DNA of 64,000 nucleotides, from assembly GCF_024347455.1 (NCBI RefSeq), contig NZ_AP025483.1:2790001-2854000 (forward strand). Reading direction: 5' to 3'. The notes beneath the pieces were generated by a model. The model saw nothing but the letters and a program-made list of their open reading frames with translations, was not told the DNA's origin and ran no database searches. Of the stretch, positions 28,864-38,133 are shown piece by piece. Position 1 is the first letter of the stretch; the number at the start of each line of letters is the position of its first letter. This DNA comes from Vibrio echinoideorum. GTDB lineage: Bacteria; Pseudomonadota; Gammaproteobacteria; Enterobacterales; Vibrionaceae. Position numbers and translations under genes: made by a program.

Positions 28864-28946
28864 CCCTGCTTCCTTAACCAACAAGTTAGATATTGTTATT
28901 TTTTACTTGGTGGATGTGTGGATAGTTGTTGTGACTTGAAACTAAC

Positions 28947-29008
28947 TTGAGCCTTCTCTTTCGTTACACCCCTAAGCAGAAGCGCTCTTTCCTAAAGAGA
29001 AGGCTCAA
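28947..29008. promoter_or_regulatory. Long stem-loop between urtA and urtB
   Basis: Perfect 15-base arms (TTGAGCCTTCTCTTT at 28947-28961 and its complement at 28994-29008) surround a 32-base loop that contains a second small palindrome (AGCGCT). On the minus-strand message there is no U-run, so it is not a classic terminator. Position suggests a 3' stabiliser or partial terminator for the abundant binding-protein message. Confidence 0.65.
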
Positions 29009-29092
29009 TGTTCATAGTTAGTAGTGACTGGTAATAACTAATACCCAGTAGCTGATAACTAGTAACTAATAACCAGCTAAGAGCGAATAACT

Positions 29093-30379
29093 CTAGTTAC
29101 CACCAGAACACTTTTTAGTTTCAACGTTGAACGCACCACATGAGAATGGCTTAGACCAACTAGAGAATAGTTTTGCTGATTCCGGTAAGTAGTTAGACCA
29201 AGCATCACCCGCAACTAGGCCTGTGGTTTCCCACACGATGTCAAACTGACCATCATCTTGAATCTCACCAATCAGTACCGGTTTAGTTATGTGGTGGTTT
29301 GGTAGCATGGTTGAGTAGCCACCAGATAGGTTAGGAACAGACACACCAATCAAAGCATCTTGCACCGCTTCAGCGTCGGTTGTACCCGCATTTGTTACGG
29401 CTTGAACCCACATGTTGAAACCAATATAGTGTGCTTCCATCGGGTCATTCGTTACGCGTTTGTCACTCTTAATGAATGACTGCCATGTTTCAACGAACTC
29501 TTCATTGACTTCAGTATCAACGCTCATGAAATAGTTCCATGCCGCTAAGTGACCCACAAGAGGTTCAGTATCCATACCCGATAGTTCTTCTTCGCCAACC
29601 GAGAATGCAATCACTGGAATGTCTTCAGATGAAACACCTTGAGCACCAAGCTCTTTATAGAAAGGAACGTTTGCATCGCCATTTACAGTAGAGACAACGG
29701 CGGTTTTCTTGCCTGCTTCACCAAACTTCTTGATGTCTGAAACAATAGATTGCCAATCAGAGTGACCAAACGGCGTGTAGTTGATCATGATGTCTTCTTC
29801 TGCGACACCTTTACCTTTCAGGTATGACTCTAAGATCTTATTCGTCGTACGTGGATAAACGTAATCTGTACCCGCGAGAACCCAGCGTTCCACTTCCAGT
29901 TCATCCATTAAGTAATCAACGGCAGGAATCGCTTGCTGGTTTGGCGCAGCGCCAGTGTAGAAAACGTTTTTAGAAGACTCTTCACCTTCATACTGTACTG
30001 GATAGAAAAGGATGCTGTTTAGCTCTTCAAAAACAGGCAACATGGATTTACGTGAGACCGATGTCCAACCTCCGAACACCACATCCACTTTTTCTTTCTC
30101 GATAAGCTCACGCGCTTTTTCTGCAAACAAAGGCCAGTTGGAAGCAGGGTCAACAACCACAGGTTCCAACTTCTTACCAAGCAAGCCGCCTTTTTTGTTC
30201 TGCTCGTCGATGAGCATAAGAACGGTATCTTTTAGGGTTGTTTCACTGATCGCCATGGTGCCTGACAATGAATGTAGAACGCCGACCTTAATAGTATCGT
30301 CAGCCGCAAGCACTGTTGCAGAAGAAAATGAAAGTGTTGTACACAGTGCAGCTAGCGATAAATTGAACACCTTGTTCAT
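29093..30379 (-). CDS. urtA: Urea ABC transporter substrate-binding protein
   Basis: A 428-residue periplasmic binding protein. A Sec signal peptide (MNKVFNLSLAALCTTLSFSSATVLA) is followed by DDTIKVGVLHSLSGTMAISE, the standard start of UrtA. Middle motifs are VFGGWTSVSRKSMLPVFEE, YVYPRTTNKILESYLKG and YTPFGHSDWQSIV. Two C-terminal cysteines (FSCGAFNVETKKCSGGN) may form a disulfide. Family knowledge: related to AmiC and LivJ, it binds urea in the periplasm with high affinity. GGAGTAA precedes the ATG. It is the first gene of the operon, 35-60 bases from a sigma-54-type promoter. Confidence 0.94.
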   Translation of the reverse strand: MNKVFNLSLAALCTTLSFSSATVLAADDTIKVGVLHSLSGTMAISETTLKDTVLMLIDEQNKKGGLLGKKLEPVVVDPASNWPLFAEKARELIEKEKVDVVFGGWTSVSRKSMLPVFEELNSILFYPVQYEGEESSKNVFYTGAAPNQQAIPAVDYLMDELEVERWVLAGTDYVYPRTTNKILESYLKGKGVAEEDIMINYTPFGHSDWQSIVSDIKKFGEAGKKTAVVSTVNGDANVPFYKELGAQGVSSEDIPVIAFSVGEEELSGMDTEPLVGHLAAWNYFMSVDTEVNEEFVETWQSFIKSDKRVTNDPMEAHYIGFNMWVQAVTNAGTTDAEAVQDALIGVSVPNLSGGYSTMLPNHHITKPVLIGEIQDDGQFDIVWETTGLVAGDAWSNYLPESAKLFSSWSKPFSCGAFNVETKKCSGGN

Positions 30380-30420
30380 GATTGTTACTCCATAATTGTA
30401 TTTTTGTTATTCAATTACAG

Positions 30421-30440
30421 AGTTACAAGAAGAGTGCCAA
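30421..30440 (-). promoter_or_regulatory. Sigma-54 (RpoN) promoter of the urea operon
   Basis: The minus strand reads TTGGCACTCTTCTTGTAACT. The -24 element TTGGCAC is perfect, and TTGT, one base off TTGC, is at exact -12 spacing. Transcription would start near 30413, about 34 bases before the urtA ATG. Combined with the NtrC-like sites upstream, this is strong for nitrogen control. Confidence 0.75.
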
Positions 30441-30500
30441 ACTTAAAATATTATTAACAAAGTTTTAAGTAATTGTATTTATTAATACTTTAATCAAGTT

Positions 30501-30551
30501 AACACCAATGCAGTGCATAGCAACAAGGTCACGATGTTTCATGCTGGTGCA
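30501..30551 (-). promoter_or_regulatory. Two NtrC-like enhancer sites
   Basis: The sites are 30501-30517 (both halves, CACCA...GTGCA) and 30535-30551 (one strong half, TGGTGCA). Each matches 11 of 17 positions of the enteric pattern TGCACCAAAATGGTGCA. Their centres are 34 bases apart, about three helical turns. They lie roughly 85-140 bases upstream of the predicted start point, the usual NtrC distance. Confidence 0.55.
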
Positions 30552-30599
30552 GCAATGATAAGAATGAACCAAGATGACACAAACGTATTCGTCAGATCC

Positions 30600-30627
30600 A
30601 AAAAAGACCCAATATCTTCATATTGAG
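30600..30627 (-). terminator. Rho-independent terminator after yfgJ
   Basis: On the minus strand, CTCAATAT-GAAG-ATATTGGG is followed by TCTTTTTT. It lies just beyond the yfgJ stop and insulates the urtA control region from yfgJ. Confidence 0.7.
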
Positions 30628-30673
30628 CCTCTAATAAACATCACAAATTGTCGTCCAGCCATACCGCTACAGA

Positions 30674-30901
30674 TTAATAGGCTTGTTGAAATTCGAACTT
30701 TACTCTCGACTTAGATTTAAGTTCATTACAATCAGCATTACAAAAATAGTTCGCTGCACCACAAGCTTGAAGCTTCTCTAATTGGCTACTGCATTCAGGA
30801 CAAAAACCAATTTTTTCAAAATGAGCTTGGCAACTTTCACAATGGTATTTACCATCCCAGCTAAGCTCTGACTGGCATTTAGGGCAGATATTTTCACTCA
30901 T
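30674..30901 (-). CDS. yfgJ: YfgJ-like zinc-ribbon protein
   Basis: A 75-residue protein made of two zinc ribbons. CPKCQSELSWDGKYHCESC and CPECSSQLEKLQACGAANYFC closely follow the layout of E. coli YfgJ (DUF1407), ending KSRVKFEFQQAY. Family knowledge: no biochemical role is established to my knowledge. In E. coli yfgJ lies near xseA and der, the same neighbourhood as here, which supports orthology and shows that the urea genes were added beside it. It has AGGA before its ATG and its own terminator. Confidence 0.88.
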   Translation of the reverse strand: MSENICPKCQSELSWDGKYHCESCQAHFEKIGFCPECSSQLEKLQACGAANYFCNADCNELKSKSRVKFEFQQAY

Positions 30902-30944
30902 AGGAAATCCTAACTGTTACTTTTCAGTTCTGACAATCAATCTA

Positions 30945-31946
30945 CTATTTCTGCGCCTTGGCTTGCTTGATTTGATACATGCTTTTATCAGCTGAAGCAA
31001 TCAACGGACCAAGTCCTTGAGGCTCTCTTTCACAAGCAAGCCCAACACTGACTGAAAACTGAACGCCATTGATGTAGAGAGCTTGATCCAACGATTGTTC
31101 TAAGTTGTGATAAAAGTCTGACACTTTTTCTTCTGTATCAAAGCAAGAAAACACCACAAACTCATCGCCACCGTAGCGGCCAATCTTGGCACATGCCGTG
31201 GTTGCCTCGTCGAGAACTCTTGCAACGGTCAACAAAATATCATCACCAAAACTGTGGCCGAACGTATCATTGATCGACTTGAACTTATCGACGTCGACAA
31301 ACAGACATGCCATCACTTTGTCCGCAAAACATCGTTTAACTAAAATATTCTTAGCTTCACTTAATAATGCTCGACGATTCAAACAATGTGTCAGAGAGTC
31401 ATGACTAGCAAAAAAGTTGAGTTGATTCTCTAGCTCGTATTTCTCGAGTGCTACCGAATACAAAGAAGCAAGTAACTCTAAGATCTCTAATTCAAATTCA
31501 TGAGGTTCAGAAATACATCGACTATAAATAGCGAATGTACCCAACACATGACCATGCGAAGAAATAATTGGCACCGACCAACAAGCATGTAAGTTGGCTT
31601 GATTAGTCAAGGCTAAGAAAGGAGCCCAATTTGGATGTGTATTAACATCAGAGATCATCACAGCTTTCTTAAGCGCTGCTGCCTCTCCACAAGAACCAAT
31701 ACCCACACCAATCTCAACGCCTTCTATCTGCTGATTATAAAAATCTGGCAAGTTAGGCGCACATTCGAGGTGCAACGTATTCGACTCTGAGTTGAGCAGT
31801 AATATTGATGCCATACGCTGCCCAAAAAGCTGCTCTGTAAGCTGAATAATCTTCTGGTTTAAATCTTTACGATCCATTCCAAGAGCTAGCTTTCGAAGCA
31901 AACTGTTGACTGCTCGATGACCTTCTAATAAAAAATTTTGTTCCAT
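30945..31946 (-). CDS. GAF-GGDEF protein, predicted diguanylate cyclase
   Basis: A 333-residue cytosolic protein. A GAF-type sensor covers about 20-170 (VGIGSCGEAAALKKAVMISDVNTHPNW is typical). The GGDEF domain runs about 175-330 with the intact catalytic motif RYGGDEF at 257-263 and FVDVDKFKSINDTFGHSFGDDIL. The product-inhibition site RxxD that normally sits five residues before the motif is absent (TACAKIG instead). Family knowledge: it would make c-di-GMP from GTP. It has no membrane segment. It stands between yfgJ and the AlaX-like gene, and no effector is nearby. Confidence 0.88.
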   Translation of the reverse strand: MEQNFLLEGHRAVNSLLRKLALGMDRKDLNQKIIQLTEQLFGQRMASILLLNSESNTLHLECAPNLPDFYNQQIEGVEIGVGIGSCGEAAALKKAVMISDVNTHPNWAPFLALTNQANLHACWSVPIISSHGHVLGTFAIYSRCISEPHEFELEILELLASLYSVALEKYELENQLNFFASHDSLTHCLNRRALLSEAKNILVKRCFADKVMACLFVDVDKFKSINDTFGHSFGDDILLTVARVLDEATTACAKIGRYGGDEFVVFSCFDTEEKVSDFYHNLEQSLDQALYINGVQFSVSVGLACEREPQGLGPLIASADKSMYQIKQAKAQK

Positions 31947-32235
31947 TCACTAAAGCTTTCAATTGTGTATTTGAGTGCAGCTTGTTCTTATGCAAGCTTA
32001 CTATTGGTTAATAATAACACACTAAATAACCACAACACACAATCGAAGATCATAGGTTGATCTTTTGCTTTATCTATTTTGATCAGCGATCTACCCCAAA
32101 AAGAATATTTATATCACCACACACCGAAAGCATAAGTTACATGTGCTGCATTTCAATTTTAAATGGTCATTTATATTGAAAGTGACATGATTAACCAGAA
32201 TAAACAGAATAAGTAATTTCGATCTGTAACCTAAA

Positions 32236-33156
32236 TTATCGAATTACATGCGTCAGCATTTCAATATGCTGGTCATCTAACTGGGTTAACTTAACCGATA
32301 ATACCTTAAGCTCTGACGTATTCTCGATGTGAGTACCACCACAAGGAATAGACACTAAAGTGTCGCTATCCAACTGCCACTCCCAATAGCGAGAGTCTGT
32401 TAATGCCTCACCTTCCAGTCTCATTGCTACTGGCGTCGAATCTGCGAACCAACCTGTAATCATCTGGTTGATGTCGGCTTCAATACCATCAAGATTGGTT
32501 AGCATATCTGCTACGTTCAAGCCGCGCTTCTTCAGGGTTTTGCCTAAACGATACTTATCGGTACACAGATCTGGAGTCACAAAGCTAGTCACTTGTGCGT
32601 AGCTATTGAAGTCATAACTGCCGAGCGGATCTTTTCTATCCGCATCTTTGCGCCAATAACTCTCAGCCAATACTTTATTTAAAGCTAAGAAAGCGATGTG
32701 TCCTGCACTATGCCCACGACTCAGGCTTGCTTGGTATTCTTTATCAACCGACAACTCGACTTTATCGTTAATGTTAATCATAGAAGCTGATGCAGGCAGT
32801 TGGTGAACAACCACAAACACCCACCCTTCCGTATCACGCTTAACAGGAATATCTGCTGCGATACAAAGTTTTCCAGTGGATTGTTCTATTGAACCAACAA
32901 GGCAGTCTTCAACGGGATATTGCGCATCCCCCACACTCACAAAACCTTTATCCGCAGGGTGATCTGGCCACATATGGCTCACAGGATGGAAAGGGGTCGT
33001 ATCAGTGATCAGGTAAGTTTTAGTCGTGTCATTTTCGACATACATCACCTTAGCGTTGAGTTGCCAAGTTTGATGGCAAAATTGAGTGATGGTTGGTGTG
33101 ATGACTATTGTTGGTTTCATGGATGTCGCTGGTGTCATTGAATCGCTAGTGGTCAT
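32236..33156 (-). CDS. AlaX-like alanyl-tRNA editing domain protein
   Basis: A protein of about 306 residues with the two zinc motifs of the threonyl/alanyl-tRNA synthetase editing domain: HxxxH in RGHSAGHIAFLALNKV and CxxxH in IPCGGTHIENTSELKV. Family knowledge: stand-alone AlaX proteins hydrolyse mischarged Ser- or Gly-tRNA-Ala. The N-terminal 100 residues (beta-rich, FHPVSHMWPDHPADKGFV) correspond to the small domain of AlaX-M types. The start at 33156 is chosen for its weak AAGAAG site. Upstream codons would add an unsupported leader. It is not operonic with der. Tested specificity is not known for this subgroup. Confidence 0.75.
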   Translation of the reverse strand: MTTSDSMTPATSMKPTIVITPTITQFCHQTWQLNAKVMYVENDTTKTYLITDTTPFHPVSHMWPDHPADKGFVSVGDAQYPVEDCLVGSIEQSTGKLCIAADIPVKRDTEGWVFVVVHQLPASASMININDKVELSVDKEYQASLSRGHSAGHIAFLALNKVLAESYWRKDADRKDPLGSYDFNSYAQVTSFVTPDLCTDKYRLGKTLKKRGLNVADMLTNLDGIEADINQMITGWFADSTPVAMRLEGEALTDSRYWEWQLDSDTLVSIPCGGTHIENTSELKVLSVKLTQLDDQHIEMLTHVIR

Positions 33157-33242
33157 ATCGTTCTTCTTTTGGAATCGAGTTTTATTCGTTAACCCATAAT
33201 AGATATAGAGCCAATTTTTATGGATCAACTCAAATTTTACTT

Positions 33243-33270
33243 AAAAAAATACCCGAGACAGGCTCGGGTA
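33243..33270 (-). terminator. Rho-independent terminator after der
   Basis: TACCCGAG / CTCGGGTA stem with T-run on the minus strand, about 20 bases beyond the der stop. Confidence 0.85.
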
Positions 33271-33289
33271 TCAAATCAATTGGAAAGGT

Positions 33290-34771
33290 TTACTTACGAC
33301 CTTTAACCATGGTCATCATACGCTTACGTTTACGTTCTTGAGAAATTGTCAGCTTGGTTGTCTTCGCTTCAAATGGGTTCTCGCTGTTCTGGAATTGAAT
33401 GCGAATAGGTGTACCCATAATCTCTAGTGAACGACGATAGTAGTTCATCAAGAATCGTTTGTATGAATCTGGCAAGTTGCGAACTTGGTTACCGTGGATA
33501 ACGATAATCGGTGGGTTGTAGCCACCAGCGTGCGCGTATTTCAATTTCACACGACGGCCACGAACCATAGGTGGTTGGTGATCATCAGTCGCCATCTTCA
33601 TGATACGAGTCAGTACAGAAGTACCAACACGCGTTGTCGCTGACTTGTAAGCTTCTTGAACAGACTCAAACAAGTGACCAACACCTGTACCGTGAAGTGC
33701 AGAGATAAAGTGAATACGAGCAAAATCAACAAAACCTAAACGGCGGTCTAGTTCTTTCTTAACGCGATCTTTAACATCGCTGTCTAGACCATCCCACTTA
33801 TTTACTGCAATTACGATAGAACGACCAGCATTCAACGCAAAGCCCAACAAGCTTAAGTCTTGATCAGAAATGTTGTCTCGAGCATCAATAAGCAGTAAAA
33901 CAACGTTAGCGTCTTCAATCGCTTTCAGTGTTTTAACAACCGAGAACTTCTCAACAGTTTCGTTGATGTTCTTACGACGGCGAACACCAGCAGTATCGAT
34001 TAGAACGTATTCACGCTCATCACGCTGCATTGGAATATAAATAGAGTCACGAGTTGTACCTGGCATATCGTAAACAACCACACGCTCTTCACCAAGAATA
34101 CGGTTAGTTAGTGTTGATTTACCTACGTTAGGGCGGCCAATGATCGCTAGCTTGATTGGTTGATCTTGAAGACGCTTGAATTCTTCTTCTGCTTCTTCTT
34201 CAGTGAAATCAACTTGCTCTTCTTCTTCGTCTTCAAACTCAGTCAAATCGCTTACTTCGCCATTCTCAGCTTTTAGAGCTTCTGCGAACGGGTTAAGAGC
34301 AAGGTCAATCAACGCTGTTACACCACGACCGTGCGCTGCAGCGATTTGGTACATGTCTTCTACACCTAGTTGCCAGAAGTCAGCACTTGCAGCATCAGGG
34401 TCGATACCATCAACCTTGTTTACGACTAGCATTGAAGGCTTTTCTAGTTGACGAAGGTGCTTAGCGATAGCAACGTCCGAAGGCGTTAGACCAGCGCGGC
34501 CATCTACCATAAATAGAACGACATCAGCTTCATCAATCGCTGCTAGCGACTGTTCAGCCATTTTAGTTTCAACACCTTCTTCGGTACCGTCGATACCACC
34601 AGTGTCAATAACAATAAAGTCATGCTCGCTAAAATGAGCATGACCGTATTTACGGTCACGCGTTAAGCCAGGGAAATCCGCAACCAATGCATCACGAGTT
34701 CGAGTCAATCGGTTAAATAACGTAGATTTACCTACGTTCGGACGCCCTACTAGAGCAACAACAGGTACCAT
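33290..34771 (-). CDS. der: Ribosome-assembly GTPase Der (EngA)
   Basis: A 493-residue protein with two consecutive GTPase domains. P-loops GRPNVGKST occur near residue 8 and again near 212. G3 is DTGGI and DTAGV. G4 is NKVDG and NKWDG. An acidic linker ([18 protein letters not shown]) joins the domains, and a KH-like domain forms the last 120 residues. Family knowledge: Der is essential for 50S subunit maturation. It is separated from bamB by a terminator and a long inverted repeat, so it probably has its own promoter although the genes are adjacent, as in E. coli. Confidence 0.97.
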   Translation of the reverse strand: MVPVVALVGRPNVGKSTLFNRLTRTRDALVADFPGLTRDRKYGHAHFSEHDFIVIDTGGIDGTEEGVETKMAEQSLAAIDEADVVLFMVDGRAGLTPSDVAIAKHLRQLEKPSMLVVNKVDGIDPDAASADFWQLGVEDMYQIAAAHGRGVTALIDLALNPFAEALKAENGEVSDLTEFEDEEEEQVDFTEEEAEEEFKRLQDQPIKLAIIGRPNVGKSTLTNRILGEERVVVYDMPGTTRDSIYIPMQRDEREYVLIDTAGVRRRKNINETVEKFSVVKTLKAIEDANVVLLLIDARDNISDQDLSLLGFALNAGRSIVIAVNKWDGLDSDVKDRVKKELDRRLGFVDFARIHFISALHGTGVGHLFESVQEAYKSATTRVGTSVLTRIMKMATDDHQPPMVRGRRVKLKYAHAGGYNPPIIVIHGNQVRNLPDSYKRFLMNYYRRSLEIMGTPIRIQFQNSENPFEAKTTKLTISQERKRKRMMTMVKGRK

Positions 34772-34802
34772 AACAACCTCTACAATTTCTTCTATAAATG
34801 TA

Positions 34803-34848
34803 GTTATAGGTAAGCACTTGTTTTCAAGTTAAAACTCTTACCTATAAC
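34803..34848. repeat. 12-bp perfect inverted repeat upstream of der
   Basis: GTTATAGGTAAG (34803-34814) and its exact complement (34837-34848) flank a 22-base loop. It lies 32 bases upstream of the der start on the minus strand, close to where the der promoter should be. It could be an operator or an mRNA leader hairpin. Confidence 0.6.
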
Positions 34849-34879
34849 CACACGATTTATTAATTTTAAACAACAAAAC

Positions 34880-34909
34880 GGCTCCTAGCTGTTACCAACC
34901 AGGAGCCGA
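34880..34909 (-). terminator. Terminator after bamB
   Basis: GGCTCCT / AGGAGCC stem with an interrupted T-run (GTTTTGTTGTTT) on the minus strand, just beyond the bamB stop. Confidence 0.75.
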
Positions 34910-34929
34910 CTGTGAATTATATCACGCTT

Positions 34930-36090
34930 TTATTGGCTAATCGTTAGTTTCTTTACATCGCCATTGCGAGTCGTCACTAAGTAGCCTTCAGGCAGTTCAA
35001 TTGGTGCAACCGCAAAGCCGCTATCATCGACTAACTGTTGAGCAACAAACTTACCCGATGAACGTTCTAACCAGTGCAGGTAACCTTCAGTGTCACCCAC
35101 AACAACATAGCCGTTAATAATAGCAGGAGCAGTTAATAAGCGGTTTTCTAACAATGGAGTGCTCCAAAGTTCAGTACCACTACGCGCATCAACAGCAACC
35201 ACATGGTCTTTATCTGTAACCACAAACAAACGACTACCATCGCTCGCGAGGTCAATCGCTGACGAATAGTTACGTTTCCAGATAGGTTTGCCAGAACGAA
35301 GATCAATTGCAATCAACTGACCATTAATACCAACGGTATACAGCGTGCCACCAAGAACAACTGGAGATGCATCAACATCAACTAAGCGATCAATTTCCGT
35401 TGCGCCTTTTGGCGTACCTACTGGCTGTTGCCAAATAAGCTGACCACGGTCAACGATAGCAGCAGCCAGTCGACCATTTGCCGTTCCCCAGAAAACACCA
35501 CCCGAAACAGCAACAGGTGTACTGTCACCACGAAGTGTTAGGCTTGGGACTTCAGTACTGATCGTCCACTTTTGCTCGCCGGTCTCTTGGTCTAATGCGA
35601 TCATCATGCCGCGGCTAGTATGAATAAGTACCATGTTGTTTTCAGTCGCTGGGGATGCAAGCACCTCACCATTTACTGAAACGCGCCATAACTCTTCACC
35701 TGTTGATTCTTCTAAAGCGATCATTTCGCCATTTTCAGAACCAACAAACACTTTACCGTAGGCTGCCGTTAAGCCGCCAGATAAGCGAGCCAGTACGTCT
35801 TTTTCAAGGTCGACTTTCCATAACTCTTTACCTGTTTCAGGATCAAGTGCTTTAACTAAACCTTCACGGCTTGCAACAAACACTTTGTCGTAAGCCAGTT
35901 CTGGCGTCAGCTTTGAAAAGTAGTGACCAACACCATCACCAACCGACGTAGACCATTCCTGTTTAGGAGTGAACTCGCTGTTAACTGTTGGTACTGGAGC
36001 CATGATTACTGTGTCTTCTTCACCCGCACAGCCAGCCAATAGGCCAAGAGCAATCGCACACAACGCTGCTTTGGGAAACATCTTCTTCAT
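34930..36090 (-). CDS. bamB: Outer-membrane assembly lipoprotein BamB
   Basis: A 386-residue lipoprotein. The lipobox LGLLAGC puts the acylated Cys at residue 21. The rest is an eight-bladed beta-propeller of PQQ-like repeats (for example ALDPETGKELWKVDL, ALEESTGEELWRVSV, ALDQETGEQKWTI, AIDLRSGKPIWKRNY and AVDARSGTELWSTPL). Family knowledge: BamB binds BamA on the periplasmic face and helps outer-membrane protein folding. It directly follows yfgM (gap 10 bases), the conserved pairing. The length is normal. Confidence 0.95.
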   Translation of the reverse strand: MKKMFPKAALCAIALGLLAGCAGEEDTVIMAPVPTVNSEFTPKQEWSTSVGDGVGHYFSKLTPELAYDKVFVASREGLVKALDPETGKELWKVDLEKDVLARLSGGLTAAYGKVFVGSENGEMIALEESTGEELWRVSVNGEVLASPATENNMVLIHTSRGMMIALDQETGEQKWTISTEVPSLTLRGDSTPVAVSGGVFWGTANGRLAAAIVDRGQLIWQQPVGTPKGATEIDRLVDVDASPVVLGGTLYTVGINGQLIAIDLRSGKPIWKRNYSSAIDLASDGSRLFVVTDKDHVVAVDARSGTELWSTPLLENRLLTAPAIINGYVVVGDTEGYLHWLERSSGKFVAQQLVDDSGFAVAPIELPEGYLVTTRNGDVKKLTISQ

Positions 36091-36100
36091 TCAAAGCGCC

Positions 36101-36715
36101 TTATTTAGCTAGGTCGTCAAGTTTGATTTGAAGCGTTTGGCTAGCATCAACAGCTTGCTGTGCTTCTGTATAAGCACTGTATGCTGCGTCTGTATCGCCT
36201 TTACGAAGTGAGATATCGCCACGAAGTTCAGCAACACGGCCTTTCCAAGATTCATCTGTCATTGCAGCAAGATCAGTCAATGCTGCATCAAATTCACCTT
36301 GTTCAGCTTTGATGCGTGCAACACGGTATGTAAGTAGTGGCGCTAGTGCCGCATCCTTAGTTGCCGATTTTGCCCACTCAAGCTGTTCAAGTGCCGCTGC
36401 GAGTTCACCGGCTTGTACCTGTGCTTTTGCTAGTTGCATTGCAGCAAGTACTGAATACTCAGCATCTTTGTTTGCGTCGATAAAAGCTTGAATATCAGAT
36501 TGAGCATCAACGCCTTTAGCTTCAAGAGCTGAAATTACAGAGGTATAGCTTTCAGAAGCTGCTTCACGTGCTTCAACTACTGAATCTTGGTAATAGCGCC
36601 AGCCAAATAGACCACCTAAACCAATAACCGCACCAAAGATTACGGCTTTACCGTTCTCTTTCCACCAATCTTTAATGGCTTCAACCTGTTGCTCTTCGCT
36701 ATCGTAAAGTTCCAC
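36101..36715 (-). CDS. yfgM: Inner-membrane tetratricopeptide protein YfgM
   Basis: A 204-residue protein. A short cytosolic N-terminus (YDSEEQQVEAIKDWWKENG) and one membrane helix (about 23-41) precede a periplasmic helical repeat domain of TPR type with many Ala-rich helices. Family knowledge: E. coli YfgM associates with PpiD and the Sec translocon and is a substrate of FtsH. It sits between hisS and bamB, as in E. coli, and is probably cotranscribed with bamB. Confidence 0.93.
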   Translation of the reverse strand: MELYDSEEQQVEAIKDWWKENGKAVIFGAVIGLGGLFGWRYYQDSVVEAREAASESYTSVISALEAKGVDAQSDIQAFIDANKDAEYSVLAAMQLAKAQVQAGELAAALEQLEWAKSATKDAALAPLLTYRVARIKAEQGEFDAALTDLAAMTDESWKGRVAELRGDISLRKGDTDAAYSAYTEAQQAVDASQTLQIKLDDLAK

Positions 36716-36794
36716 TTCCTGTCCTCTTTAATTCTTTAAACGCCAGCATGTGGCTGACGTTAATATTCATTATGAGCGTTTGCTCAATAGCTAA

Positions 36795-38063
36795 TTAGAT
36801 TAGCGCAGCAACTTTCTCTGCAACTTCCGCTTGAGACACGGTTTCTTGCACGCCGCCAACCAAATCTTTTAGTACAACGGTATTGTCAGCAACTTCGTTC
36901 TCACCAAGTACTAACGCCACAACAGCACCTACTTTGTCAGCACGTTTGAATTGCTTCTTGAAGTTACCACCACCGAAGTGGTTCATCACACGTACGCCTT
37001 CAACGGTGTCGCGCAATTGATTTGCTAACTGCATGCCTGCGATCATCGTACCTTCGCCAGCTGCAACCATATATACATCAACGCTACGGCGAACTTCTGT
37101 TAGCTCTAGCGTTTCCATCATAAGAACCAGACGCTCTAAGCCCATAGCGAAACCAACAGCATTCGTTGCTTTACCACCTAGTTGCTCAACAAGACCATCA
37201 TAGCGGCCACCGCCACATACTGTACCTTGCGCGCCTAGGCTGTCTGTAATCCACTCAAATACTGTGCGGTTGTAGTAGTCAAGACCACGTACTAGACGCT
37301 CATTAACTTGGTATTCGATACCAACCGCGTCAAGAAGTTCACACAAACCAGCAAAATGTTGCTTTGATTCTTCACCTAGATATTCAGATAGTCGAGGTGC
37401 GTCACCTAAGATAGCTTGAACATCCGGGTTCTTAGTATCAAGTACACGTAATGGGTTAGTGTGCATGCGACGTTTGCAGTCTTCATCTAACACATCAATG
37501 TGTTGCTCAAGGAAAGCCACTAACGCTGTACGGTAGCTCACACGATCTTCTTGAGAACCGATTGAGTTCAGCTCGAGGCGAACGTGTTTATCGATGCCAA
37601 GTTCACGCCATAGACGTGCCGTCATCATAATAAGCTCAGCGTCTACGTCTGGACCGTCTAGGCCAAACACCTCAACGCCACATTGGTGGAATTGACGGTA
37701 ACGACCTTTTTGAGGACGCTCGTGACGGAACATTGGACCCATGTACCATAGGCGCTGTTCATCACGGTTGATAAGGCTGTTTTGAATACATGAACGTACA
37801 CAACCAGCTGTACCTTCTGGACGCAGCGTTAGGCTATCGCCATTGCGGTCATCAAAGGTGTACATCTCTTTAGAAACAACGTCTGTCTCTTCACCAACCG
37901 CACGGCTAAATAGGTTCGTTTCTTCAACGATAGGCATACGTACTTCGTTGTAACCGTAGGCACTCACCACGCTTTTAACTGCGCTTTCTACTTTCTGCCA
38001 CAGTGGTGATTGAGTTGGAAGGCAGTCGTTCATGCCTCGAATTGCTTGGATATTTTTAGCCAC
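36795..38063 (-). CDS. hisS: Histidyl-tRNA synthetase
   Basis: A 422-residue class II synthetase. Motif 1 lies around [13 protein letters not shown], motif 2 is [21 protein letters not shown], and the histidine-A loop is [15 protein letters not shown]. Motif 3 includes [14 protein letters not shown], and the C-terminal anticodon-binding domain follows residue 325. The start is GTG ([13 protein letters not shown]), chosen because it aligns with the family N-terminus and has a GGA-containing site upstream. The longer in-frame extension is not conserved. It follows ispG by about 70 bases and precedes yfgM, as in E. coli. Confidence 0.96.
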   Translation of the reverse strand: MAKNIQAIRGMNDCLPTQSPLWQKVESAVKSVVSAYGYNEVRMPIVEETNLFSRAVGEETDVVSKEMYTFDDRNGDSLTLRPEGTAGCVRSCIQNSLINRDEQRLWYMGPMFRHERPQKGRYRQFHQCGVEVFGLDGPDVDAELIMMTARLWRELGIDKHVRLELNSIGSQEDRVSYRTALVAFLEQHIDVLDEDCKRRMHTNPLRVLDTKNPDVQAILGDAPRLSEYLGEESKQHFAGLCELLDAVGIEYQVNERLVRGLDYYNRTVFEWITDSLGAQGTVCGGGRYDGLVEQLGGKATNAVGFAMGLERLVLMMETLELTEVRRSVDVYMVAAGEGTMIAGMQLANQLRDTVEGVRVMNHFGGGNFKKQFKRADKVGAVVALVLGENEVADNTVVLKDLVGGVQETVSQAEVAEKVAALI

Positions 38064-38133
38064 AGTATTTATTCCGTAATTTCTCACGACCAGGTGTAGG
38101 TTCGAATAGACAAACACACCTCATCGCGTTTTA

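Noticed and set aside
36000..36090. Truncation of bamB
   Set aside because: The lipobox and all propeller repeats are present and the length matches the family.
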